Assembly: GCF_002210295.1 (NCBI RefSeq)
Contig: NZ_MWQH01000009.1
Coordinates: forward strand, 1-64,000
DNA from: Fibrobacter sp. UWB5
GTDB taxonomy: Bacteria > Fibrobacterota > Fibrobacteria > Fibrobacterales > Fibrobacteraceae
Direction: 5' to 3'
DNA length: 64,000 nt
Within the stretch, counting starts at the first letter, position 1, and every line of letters begins with the position of its first letter. This document shows positions 27,933 to 35,782 of this stretch, piece after piece. Under the pieces are notes generated by a model that made no database searches, was not told where the DNA came from, and saw only the letters and a program-made list of their open reading frames with translations. The translations under genes and the position numbers were made by a program.

Positions 27933-29783
27933 ATGCTCGACTACGTCATTCCATTCCTCACTCGAACCTTTGCGTTTGACCCGAACAGTCCGCTGCTGTT
28001 TACGCAGTTCTATTTCTGGGGATTTTTCGCCTTTGTATTTGCGGCCCTCACCCTGATCAAGAATCGCATTCTGTTGCGCAACGCCTTCCTGTTTGCGACC
28101 AGCATGTTCTTCTACTACAAGACGAGCGGCAGCTACGTTTGCATTCTCATTTTCTGCGTGGTAGCGAACTTCTTTATCGGCAAGTGGATTGAAAAAGCCG
28201 AGGAGCAGTGGAAAAAGAAGCTTTGGATGATCATCGTGGTCATCATCGACCTGCTAGTGCTTTGCTACTATAAATACTCTTACTTCTTCTTGGATGCCCT
28301 CTACGACTTTACCGGTATCGAACTGCACGTGTACAACTTCTTCGCCGCCGCAAGCAACAAGATGTTCGGCACGCATTCGCTGGTAGACACCATCATTTTG
28401 CCGGTGGGTATTTCGTTCTTCACCTTCCAGGCAATGAGTTACTGCATCGATATTTACCGCGGTAAAATCAAGGCTGTCGACAACATCCTGAATTTTGGCT
28501 TTTACCTCACGTTCTTCCCGCAGCTTGTGGCTGGCCCGATTGTGCGCGCCGACAAGTTCGTGCCGCAACTTTACCGCAAGTATTTCTTGCCGCGCCGTAC
28601 CTTTGGCATTGCCGTGTTCTGGATTCTGAATGGCCTCGCCAAGAAGATCATTCTGAGTGACTACCTGGCCACCAACTTCGTGGACCGCGTTTTCGACACT
28701 CCCCTGCTGTTTACCGGCCTCGAAAACCTGATTGCGCTCTTTGCTTACTCGCTGCAGGTGTACGCCGACTTCTCGGGCTATACCGACATTGCCATTGGCG
28801 TTGCCCTCCTCATGGGATTCCGCCTGCCGCAGAACTTTAACAGCCCTTACAAGGCCCTCAGTCCCACCGAATTCTGGCGCCGCTGGCACATCAGTCTTTC
28901 TAGCTGGTGGCGCGACTACCTGTACATTCCCTTGGGCGGTAACCGTAACGCGACCATCGGCACCTATTTCTGGATGGCATTTTTGAGCCTTGTGGCAATC
29001 ATGCTTTCGGGCAGCGTGCTCGTGGGTGTCATGCTTGCCCTGTTATTCATCTACATTTCCGTTGTCGCCTACTTTAGGCCCGAATCGCGCAAGTTCATTA
29101 CCACCAACATGAACGCCATGGCCACCCAGATCGTGGGCGGTTGGTGGCACGGTGCCAGCTGGAACTTTATCATTTGGGGTGGCCTGAACGGCTTTGGCCA
29201 GGTATTCAACAAAATCTGGTGCAAGCGCAGCCTCAAGTTCCGCGCCATCGCCTCGTTCATCCTGTTCGCTGCAAGCGCCATAATCTTCAAGCAGACGCAC
29301 ACCGCCATCTTCGCGATTACTGCAGTCTACTTCGGCGTGCTCTTCACCGGCATTTACGCCGTATGGGTGTTCCGCCTGTTCAGCGACAAGACCTTCCACT
29401 GGATTTATGTTGCCTGGAACGTGTCGCTCACCTTCGTTTTCATCACGTTTACGCGACTCTTCTTCCGCGCAGGTTCGAACCTAGACCCTGCCGAAGCCAA
29501 CGAAGTCGCCTGGAATACCGCCAAGAACATGGTACAGCAAATGGGTTGCGCCTGGAAATGGGGCACTCTTGGCACTATAGCCTGGGAACACATCAACATC
29601 ATTCTCGTGTTCATCGCGGGCATGCTTATCCACTGGATTCCCAAGAAGGTCAAGAGCCGCTACCGCATCGCATTCGCCTCGCAGCCGCTCCCCCTCATGG
29701 TTGCAAGCACCGCGTTCATCATCTTCGTAATCTACCAGTTCATGAGCGCAGACTCCTGCCCGTTCATCTACTTCCAGTTCTAG
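27933..29783 (+). CDS. MBOAT-family O-acyltransferase (AlgI/DltB-like)
   Basis: The 616-residue inner-membrane protein has about 12 hydrophobic segments. It carries the MBOAT core NFNSPYKALSPTEFWRRWHISLSSWWRDYLYIPLGGN-type region and the catalytic His406 in WWHGASWNF. Such proteins move acyl groups, usually acetyl, across the membrane to a partner that modifies an exported polysaccharide or teichoic-acid-like polymer. The two SGNH proteins immediately upstream (11 nt from the second) are natural partners, as AlgJ/AlgX are for AlgI. Which glycan is modified is unknown. A structured element and GTCAT repeats follow the gene. Confidence 0.9.
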   Translation: MLDYVIPFLTRTFAFDPNSPLLFTQFYFWGFFAFVFAALTLIKNRILLRNAFLFATSMFFYYKTSGSYVCILIFCVVANFFIGKWIEKAEEQWKKKLWMIIVVIIDLLVLCYYKYSYFFLDALYDFTGIELHVYNFFAAASNKMFGTHSLVDTIILPVGISFFTFQAMSYCIDIYRGKIKAVDNILNFGFYLTFFPQLVAGPIVRADKFVPQLYRKYFLPRRTFGIAVFWILNGLAKKIILSDYLATNFVDRVFDTPLLFTGLENLIALFAYSLQVYADFSGYTDIAIGVALLMGFRLPQNFNSPYKALSPTEFWRRWHISLSSWWRDYLYIPLGGNRNATIGTYFWMAFLSLVAIMLSGSVLVGVMLALLFIYISVVAYFRPESRKFITTNMNAMATQIVGGWWHGASWNFIIWGGLNGFGQVFNKIWCKRSLKFRAIASFILFAASAIIFKQTHTAIFAITAVYFGVLFTGIYAVWVFRLFSDKTFHWIYVAWNVSLTFVFITFTRLFFRAGSNLDPAEANEVAWNTAKNMVQQMGCAWKWGTLGTIAWEHINIILVFIAGMLIHWIPKKVKSRYRIAFASQPLPLMVASTAFIIFVIYQFMSADSCPFIYFQF

Positions 29784-29800
29784 CAGGCTTGCTATCTGGA

Positions 29801-29851
29801 GACAAGAGCCGCCCCTGACCTACGTCAGGGAGACGGATGCAGGCTCTCGTC
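29801..29851 (+). other. Nested stem-loop downstream of the MBOAT gene
   Basis: An inner hairpin CCCTGAC-CTAC-GTCAGGG (29813-29830) is enclosed by AGAGCC / GGCTCT (29805-29810 and 29842-29847) and GAC / GTC. It may end the hisS operon or protect its mRNA. A T-run occurs only about 20 nt further on, at 29871-29877. Confidence 0.5.
29812..29835 (-). repeat. Degenerate GTCAT-palindrome repeat
   Basis: On the minus strand GTCTCCCTGACGTAGGTCAG resembles the GTCAT-palindrome-GATC family with two or more changes. It overlaps the nested stem-loop. Confidence 0.4.
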
Positions 29852-29897
29852 AGGAAACAATGCGTGCCATTTTTTTAGGAGTATTTTCCACCCACAT

Positions 29898-29929
29898 GTC
29901 ATGCTGACGAAGGTCAGCATCGGCATCTC
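29898..29929 (+). repeat. GTCAT-palindrome repeat
   Basis: GTCATGCTGACGAAGGTCAG continues to GCATCGGCATCTC. The palindrome arms are ATGCTGAC and GTCAGCAT. It lies in the 268-bp gene-free gap between the MBOAT and dehydratase genes. Confidence 0.8.
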
Positions 29930-30016
29930 ACTAACGCATGCAGGATAAAACTGGGTCGCGACAACAGGGCGCGAGCAGACAGCACTCTGCAAACGCTTTT
30001 TAGCAGGCATCAAAGG

Positions 30017-30043
30017 AGATTCCGGGACAAAGCCCGGAATGAC
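30017..30043 (-). repeat. GTCAT-palindrome repeat
   Basis: On the minus strand GTCATTCCGGGCTTTGTCCC continues to GGAATCT. It lies 9 nt after the minus-strand dehydratase gene and could act as its 3' hairpin. Confidence 0.8.
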
Positions 30044-30051
30044 AAGCGGGA

Positions 30052-32013
30052 TTACACCGCAGGCATTTTCACGGTGCGGTTGAATTCTTCCGGCGTGGTG
30101 AAGGTCGGCACAATCTTATGCAATGCCTTGATGGCCTTTTCGTCATCATTGGCGCTTGCAGCGTTCTTCAAATCCCACAGTTGGTTGATGAACTTGTCCA
30201 TGTCGATTTCAATCTGCTTACCGATGTAAATCAACTTATTCTTGGTCTTTTGCAGGCCTTCTTCGCTCATCAACAATTCTTCAAGCAGCTTTTCGCCCGG
30301 ACGCAGGCCCGTAAACTTGATTTCCACATCCTTGTACGGAACCTTGCCGTACATACGAATCAAGTTTTCTGCCAAGGTCACAATCTTTACCGGGTGGCCC
30401 ATATCAAGCACAAAGATTTCGCCACCATGAGCAATCGAGGCCGCTTCAAGCACCAGGCTCACGGCTTCAGGAATCGTCATGAAATAACGGATAATATCGG
30501 GGTGCGTCACCGTCACCGGCTTGCCCTGTTCAATCTGACGCTTGAACAGCGGAATCACGGAACCGTTCGAGCCCAGCACGTTACCAAAACGAGTCGTCAC
30601 GAATTCCGTTTCGCCACTCTTCTGCTGAGCCAGGAACTGCACAATCATTTCGCAGCAGCGCTTAGAGGCACCCATCACGTTCGTGGGGTTCACCGCCTTG
30701 TCCGTACTGATCATCACGAACTTCTTCACGCCGTTCAGCACCGCCAAGGTTCCCATGTTAAAGGTACCAATCACATTGTTCTTGATGGCTTCCATGGGGT
30801 TGTTTTCCATGAGCGGCACATGCTTGTGGGCTGCCGCATGGAACACCACCTGGGGTTTGTACTTCTTGAAAATCTGGTTCATGCGGAAGTAGTCGCGCAC
30901 CGAGGCAATCAACGTCACCAAGTTCAGCTTGTCGCCGTATTCCATGCGCAATTCCTGCTGGATATCGTAGGCATTGTTTTCGTAAATGTCCACGATAATC
31001 ACCTGGGCCGGGTTGTACTTGGCGATTTGGCGCACCAGTTCCGAACCGATACTGCCACCACCACCCGACACCATGCAGACCTTGCCTTCGATAAAGGCAC
31101 GGATATCCTTATTGTCAAAGCGAATGGGATCACGACCCAACAAGTCTTCTACGTTGATATCACGAATCTGGTTCACGTAACTGGTGGAACCATCACCGAT
31201 GCTAGAGGTATCCAAAAGACTGCCGATAAAGGGCAACACCTTTACAGGGACACCCGTTTTACCGCAAATATCCAAAATCGTCTGGCGGTCCTTGGGCGGG
31301 CAACTCGGAATGGCGAGAATGATCTGTTCAATGCGTTCTTCCTTGACGATTTTCGGGATATCGGTCGTAGAGCCGGCCACCAACACGCCTTCAAACATCT
31401 TGCCAATCTTGTAGCGGTCATCGTCTACCAGGCATACCGGATTCAAGTGCGTCGCCACGCTGGACTTGAGGCCTTCTTCTTCGTCGGCCTGGTTGTTGCG
31501 GATTTCCTTGATCAACATCTGGGCGGCAGAACCAGCCCCCACAATCATGGTGCGGGTCTTGTTGGCCAAGGCTGCTTCTTTATAACCCGTACGCACCAGA
31601 GACACAAACGTGCCGCGGAACATGTAACGGAAGGCACACACACCAAAAAGGGCAACCAAGGTATGGAGTACTGCGAATTCCACAAAAATCTGACGCTGGA
31701 AGAGGTACACAAAACCATACGCCACCGCCATACCACACACCACACCCTTGATGCAGCTCAGGTAGTCTCGCTTGCTAAAATAACGCCACAGCTTGTTGTA
31801 AGCTCCGAAAAAGAGCAAGCCCGCAAAGCATCCGAAAACGCACGTAACAGAAATAATCAAGAGTTCAGGGCGATCGATTCGTTCAGCGACCACAGGCAAA
31901 GGCCAGTTTGCAAAAAGCGCTGCAGCTACAACGATAAATGCATCTGTTGCAGCAAGCACGCGCTTACGCAGTCTAAAGCTGTTGAATAGATTTTTTACTT
32001 TTTCATTTAACAT
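30052..32013 (-). CDS. CapD/WbpM/PglF-type nucleoside-diphosphate-sugar 4,6-dehydratase
   Basis: This 653-residue inner-membrane enzyme has an N-terminal membrane region (about 15-125) with several TM helices. A first Rossmann-like domain (VGAGSAAQMLIKEI, about 150-270) precedes a C-terminal SDR domain, with the cofactor motif GGGGSIGSE near 313. The catalytic region is ISTDKAVNPTNVMGASKR, with Met in place of the usual Tyr as in WbpM-like enzymes. It should make a UDP-4-keto-6-deoxy amino sugar for capsule, O-antigen or protein glycosylation. It sits at the 3' end of the minus-strand wzc-ompA-wzi-like cluster. GGGG precedes the ATG. Confidence 0.9.
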   Translation of the reverse strand: MLNEKVKNLFNSFRLRKRVLAATDAFIVVAAALFANWPLPVVAERIDRPELLIISVTCVFGCFAGLLFFGAYNKLWRYFSKRDYLSCIKGVVCGMAVAYGFVYLFQRQIFVEFAVLHTLVALFGVCAFRYMFRGTFVSLVRTGYKEAALANKTRTMIVGAGSAAQMLIKEIRNNQADEEEGLKSSVATHLNPVCLVDDDRYKIGKMFEGVLVAGSTTDIPKIVKEERIEQIILAIPSCPPKDRQTILDICGKTGVPVKVLPFIGSLLDTSSIGDGSTSYVNQIRDINVEDLLGRDPIRFDNKDIRAFIEGKVCMVSGGGGSIGSELVRQIAKYNPAQVIIVDIYENNAYDIQQELRMEYGDKLNLVTLIASVRDYFRMNQIFKKYKPQVVFHAAAHKHVPLMENNPMEAIKNNVIGTFNMGTLAVLNGVKKFVMISTDKAVNPTNVMGASKRCCEMIVQFLAQQKSGETEFVTTRFGNVLGSNGSVIPLFKRQIEQGKPVTVTHPDIIRYFMTIPEAVSLVLEAASIAHGGEIFVLDMGHPVKIVTLAENLIRMYGKVPYKDVEIKFTGLRPGEKLLEELLMSEEGLQKTKNKLIYIGKQIEIDMDKFINQLWDLKNAASANDDEKAIKALHKIVPTFTTPEEFNRTVKMPAV

Positions 32014-32034
32014 CTAATGCCCCTTTGAATGCCG

Positions 32035-32042
32035 CAAATATA
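32035..32042 (-). promoter_or_regulatory. Candidate TATATTTG promoter box for the dehydratase gene
   Basis: Minus-strand TATATTTG lies 21 nt before the ATG at 32013. It overlaps the short gap after the Wzi-like gene, so the dehydratase may have its own promoter. Confidence 0.45.
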
Positions 32043-32054
32043 ATTTTTTTTACC

Positions 32055-33542
32055 TTACAGCATGAACACGATTCGCACATTCACGTACTTATCGTCAAAA
32101 AATCCGTATTCACCCATAAATGCCACATGGTTCCCCCTATAGCTCAAGGAAGGAGTCAAGGTGTAATGGAGCGGCGCATTGTGTACAAAGTGTTTTTCCA
32201 ACGTTTTGTACGGATCATCGATACTGCTACCGGAATCGGTCCCCTTCCACAACCACTTGTGATGGATGCCTACAAACAAGCTAGAAAGTCCGCTTAGGCC
32301 TAGATTGCCATAGAGTGTCCAGTCAATCGCCAAGCTATTGGGGCCGTTCGGATTTCCCAATGGCTTTCCCAAATGCGCCATCTGAGCCATTGCCGTATCG
32401 TAATGGCAGTAGGTGTAGGGTTCTACACGGGCAATTTCAGCAATCGTTCCGAGTTCAAGCGCATGGCCGCCTACATTAAAGTCATGTCCGGCCTGCATAC
32501 CCAGCATACCGGCCCAGCGGTTATTGCTGTACTTGTTTTCGTACACAGCCATCGGCGATTCCATGTCGTCCAAGAAAAATTCACCATACACACGCACCGC
32601 ATTAAACAAGCGGTAATTGATGTCGAAAGCGAGCGCCCCGTTATTCACGCGTTCCGTGTAATTACCCTTCTCGATAAACAGCGGAACCACAGGTACAAAC
32701 AGCCAGGGTTTATTTTCGTTATAAAGCACCTGCAGTTCGCTCATGCCCACAGTCAGGTTCCCTAAGGCAAGTTCATAGCGATGCGCATACAGGTTACGAT
32801 CATTCAAGTTGTCTTTGCTATAGCTCCAGCTGTTCACGCGCAAGTCGGCATACACGCTGAACACGCGCAACGGACCAAAAGTAAAGTCCAAATTGAACAT
32901 ATTGTACGGGAGAGCAAACTGGTTAAAAGCCAAGTTATTGTAATAGCCCGGGCCCCAGTGCAATACGTCTCGAGCCAAAGAGATTCGCGCCCAAGCGTAG
33001 TTCAAGCCCAAGTGCGCACGGTAGCGTGCATAGCTTACGTAATCGGCACCGGCGTTACCGTCTTCGGTTTGCACATCAAAGACTTCGCCATCAAAGCTCT
33101 TGGGCTTTTTTGCCGAATGGCTTTCGGAATAAATGCGAGCATCCAAATCAAAATCAAGCGAGTCTGCATAACCACGCAAATACAGGCCGCCATCAATGCC
33201 CGGCCAAATCGTATCACCCAAAGCTTCGCCACCACGGTAGTCCAAGCCCAAAATAGGCGAAGCGGCAATTGCAAAATGATGAGCGCCTTCGCCAGAGCCT
33301 AAAGAGTCGGCATAGTATACCAGCGCATTGCTTTCTTTATCTGCAAAATTTTTGACAAAATCATAATTACGGCGAGGATAAGTAAAGAACTGACGAGACT
33401 CGCCCACCGTCTGGCGATGGTAGTCCATGAGCATCGGGAGGTAGTCGAGCGTGCGCAGGTTGCGATTATGTTCGGAGCCCACTACAGACTGAGCCGAGGC
33501 AAACGTTGCAAGAACTAGCAAGCAGACAATCAGATGTTTCAT
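32055..33542 (-). CDS. Outer-membrane beta-barrel protein, capsule-assembly Wzi-like
   Basis: The 495-residue protein has a signal peptide (about 1-17, ASA cleavage) and then alternating amphipathic strands ending in Leu, as in an outer-membrane barrel. The block SLARDVLHWGPGYYNNLAFNQF resembles the WGPG-containing core of the Wzi family, which anchors capsule at the surface. Its position between an OmpA protein and a sugar dehydratase, downstream of a Wzc-like kinase, supports a surface-polysaccharide role. The overall similarity is modest, so 'Wzi-like' is an inference. GGAT provides only a weak ribosome binding site. Confidence 0.72.
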   Translation of the reverse strand: MKHLIVCLLVLATFASAQSVVGSEHNRNLRTLDYLPMLMDYHRQTVGESRQFFTYPRRNYDFVKNFADKESNALVYYADSLGSGEGAHHFAIAASPILGLDYRGGEALGDTIWPGIDGGLYLRGYADSLDFDLDARIYSESHSAKKPKSFDGEVFDVQTEDGNAGADYVSYARYRAHLGLNYAWARISLARDVLHWGPGYYNNLAFNQFALPYNMFNLDFTFGPLRVFSVYADLRVNSWSYSKDNLNDRNLYAHRYELALGNLTVGMSELQVLYNENKPWLFVPVVPLFIEKGNYTERVNNGALAFDINYRLFNAVRVYGEFFLDDMESPMAVYENKYSNNRWAGMLGMQAGHDFNVGGHALELGTIAEIARVEPYTYCHYDTAMAQMAHLGKPLGNPNGPNSLAIDWTLYGNLGLSGLSSLFVGIHHKWLWKGTDSGSSIDDPYKTLEKHFVHNAPLHYTLTPSLSYRGNHVAFMGEYGFFDDKYVNVRIVFML

Positions 33543-33563
33543 ATTCGGGATCCAATAGGCAAG

Positions 33564-33597
33564 CTAAAAAAAAGGGTCGGCCTTAATGGCCGACCCC
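33564..33597 (-). terminator. Intrinsic terminator after the OmpA/TSP3 gene
   Basis: On the minus strand GGGTCGGCC / GGCCGACCC (stem 33574-33596) is followed by a run of eight T. It separates the OmpA gene from the Wzi-like gene. Confidence 0.9.
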
Positions 33598-33613
33598 TGT
33601 ATAATTCAACGAA

Positions 33614-35731
33614 TTACTTTTCAAACGGAACGAGTTCCACGCGGCGGTTCTGTTCGCGGCCTTCCTTCGTTTCGTTATCGGCGATCGGCATTTCAGAGCC
33701 GTAACCGATAGCACGCAGGCGGTCACCTTCGATACCCTTCTTCTTCAAGTGGTCCACCACGGCCTGGGCACGCTTTTCAGAGAGCTTCTGGTTGGTGGCT
33801 TCGGAACCGGTATTGTCGGTATGGCCCTGCACTTCGAGGTTGGCAGACTTCACCTTGCGCATCAGGTTAGCAATGTCGTTCAAGGTGGTGAAGCTCTTCT
33901 TGGTGAGCTTGGCAGAACCGGTCTGGAATTGGATACCCTTCTTGAGTTCGTCCAGGTTTTCCTTCTTGTTCACGGCGCAACCCACAGTGTCAACGGCAAT
34001 GCCTTCGAGGGTGTTCGGGCACTTGTCCTTGGGGTCAGGAACGCCGTCCTTGTCGCCATCGAGCACGCAACCCACAGAATCAACCGGCATGCCGGCCATG
34101 GTACCCGGGCACTTGTCCTGACCATCGGCAACGCCATCGTTGTCGCTATCGGCAGCACAACCGGTAGAATCAACCGTCACGCCCATAGCGGTGTTCGGGC
34201 ACTTGTCCTTGTTGTCAGGCACGCCGTCGTGGTCGAAGTCCATCGGGCAACCGGTGCTATCGACACTGATGCCTTCCGGAGTATTCGGGCACTTGTCCTT
34301 GTTGTCGGGCACGCCGTCGACGTCGAAGTCGAGCATGCAACCCACAGAGTCAACCACAATGCCTTCCGGAGTGTTCGGGCACTTGTCGTTGATGTCGGCG
34401 ATGCCATCCTTGTCGCTATCGATGCGGTTCAGAGAATCGAGACGGGCGCGTTCAGCAGCGTTCAATGCAGCGGAATCCACCTGGTCATTGTCGCCGTTCA
34501 TAATCACAGAATCCTTGTCGGCGCAACCGTCAGTATTCACAGAGACGCCTTCCGGAGTGTTCGGGCACTTGTCGTAAGAATCAACCACGCCGTCCTTGTC
34601 GGTATCGAGCGGGCAACCTTCGGCGTCGACCTTAATACCCTTCTTGGTGTGCGGGCACTTGTCGGCATTGTTCTTCACGCCATCGCCATCGGTATCACGC
34701 CACATGTCGGCACCGAAGTACCAAGTAAGGAGTGCTGCACCGGCAACGAGCGGGGTCGGAGCGTAGCAGTATTCGATATGAGAGCCGTCTTCGCCCTGGT
34801 ACTTGATGACGCGATCTTCGCAGCCCTTCATTTCGTCTTCGCCATCGTAGAACGGGTTCTTGAAGGCGCGGACTGCCACTTCAAGTCCCATTGCGAAGTC
34901 GATGTTGTACGGCAGGTGGAAACGGAGACCCGGAGTGATGATCATAGGATCTTCAGACGGTTCAAACTTGTACATGCCCTTGGTCTGCAGGCGCATTTCG
35001 CCGGAGTATTCCAAGAACACATCCATCCAGGACTTCGGGAGCCAGTTCACGCCAGCGCTGTAAACGAGCACCTGGGTTTCGTCCAAGTCCAGCGGGTAAA
35101 CGTACTGGGCAAACATGTTGAAGCGCCAGGGCTTCGGGTTGCTGAGCTTGGTGAGGTCAGCAGTACCAACCAAACCGAGACCGAAGGCCCAGTCGTCAGC
35201 AGTGTAAGGCTGAGTATAGCCATTGCTATTCAGGTACCAAGCGTGGCGAGGACGCACACCGGCGTTCGATTCACCCGTCGGGATATACATGTTGAGCATG
35301 GCGGCAAATCCGTACCACTTGTTGGTATCGAGCGGGAGACGGATCTTGGACCAGACGTTCAAGTCGCCGCGGCTCGTGCCCCACTGGTTAGTTGAACCGG
35401 AAGGTCCATTAGAATTGGCGTGTTCGTAGTAAACCGGCAGGCTCACGCCCACGTCCATCCAGTTGGTCAAACCGGCATTCACGAAGAAGTTACCAGCCTG
35501 AGTATAGTCCCAATAGTTGAAGGCGTAATCTTTACCATTATGATTGTACTTACCGCCACGAGCAAGTGCCCAACCGTCAATGGCAATGTTACCACCCGTA
35601 CCAACGGCAAAATGCCACTGGCCAAGCGTCTTGGCATTGGTCTGATGGAGACCGTCAGTGCCGCCCTCCATGCCTATCTGGGCAAAGCTGATTCCAGCTG
35701 CCAGAAGTGCTGTCCCAAGTATTTTTTTCAT
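33614..35731 (-). CDS. OmpA-family outer-membrane protein with thrombospondin type 3 repeats
   Basis: The 705-residue protein has a signal peptide (about 1-17) and an N-terminal beta-barrel of about 320 residues. About eight calcium-binding TSP3-like repeats follow (346-585), each close to DxDxDGVPDxxDKCPNT. A C-terminal OmpA peptidoglycan-binding domain (600-705) carries VQGHTDNTGS and NRRVELV. It should tie the outer membrane to the cell wall, with the repeats as a rigid Ca-dependent spacer. Such proteins are abundant in the Fibrobacter outer membrane. AAGGA precedes the ATG, and a TATATTTT box lies 34 nt upstream. The tandem repeats also create long spurious frames on the other strand. Confidence 0.92.
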   Translation of the reverse strand: MKKILGTALLAAGISFAQIGMEGGTDGLHQTNAKTLGQWHFAVGTGGNIAIDGWALARGGKYNHNGKDYAFNYWDYTQAGNFFVNAGLTNWMDVGVSLPVYYEHANSNGPSGSTNQWGTSRGDLNVWSKIRLPLDTNKWYGFAAMLNMYIPTGESNAGVRPRHAWYLNSNGYTQPYTADDWAFGLGLVGTADLTKLSNPKPWRFNMFAQYVYPLDLDETQVLVYSAGVNWLPKSWMDVFLEYSGEMRLQTKGMYKFEPSEDPMIITPGLRFHLPYNIDFAMGLEVAVRAFKNPFYDGEDEMKGCEDRVIKYQGEDGSHIEYCYAPTPLVAGAALLTWYFGADMWRDTDGDGVKNNADKCPHTKKGIKVDAEGCPLDTDKDGVVDSYDKCPNTPEGVSVNTDGCADKDSVIMNGDNDQVDSAALNAAERARLDSLNRIDSDKDGIADINDKCPNTPEGIVVDSVGCMLDFDVDGVPDNKDKCPNTPEGISVDSTGCPMDFDHDGVPDNKDKCPNTAMGVTVDSTGCAADSDNDGVADGQDKCPGTMAGMPVDSVGCVLDGDKDGVPDPKDKCPNTLEGIAVDTVGCAVNKKENLDELKKGIQFQTGSAKLTKKSFTTLNDIANLMRKVKSANLEVQGHTDNTGSEATNQKLSEKRAQAVVDHLKKKGIEGDRLRAIGYGSEMPIADNETKEGREQNRRVELVPFEK

Positions 35732-35765
35732 GTTTTGTTTCCTTCTTCGGTAACGAGTTTGTTGT

Positions 35766-35773
35766 TAAAATAT
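35766..35773 (-). promoter_or_regulatory. Candidate TATATTTT promoter box for the OmpA gene
   Basis: Minus-strand TATATTTT lies 34 nt before the ATG at 35731, in the 51-bp gap behind the Wzc-like gene. Confidence 0.4.
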
Positions 35774-35782
35774 AATAAATTC

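Noticed and set aside
29801-29851. tRNA-like or cloverleaf RNA
   Set aside because: Only two nested stems exist, with no anticodon arm or T-loop consensus; it fits a terminator or repeat better.
30118-31989. A 623-codon plus-strand frame opposite the CapD/WbpM-type dehydratase
   Set aside because: Antisense shadow; the minus-strand product carries complete SDR motifs.
33749-35395. A 548-codon plus-strand frame with internal repeats opposite the OmpA/TSP3 gene
   Set aside because: The apparent repeats are the reverse strand of the TSP3 repeats.
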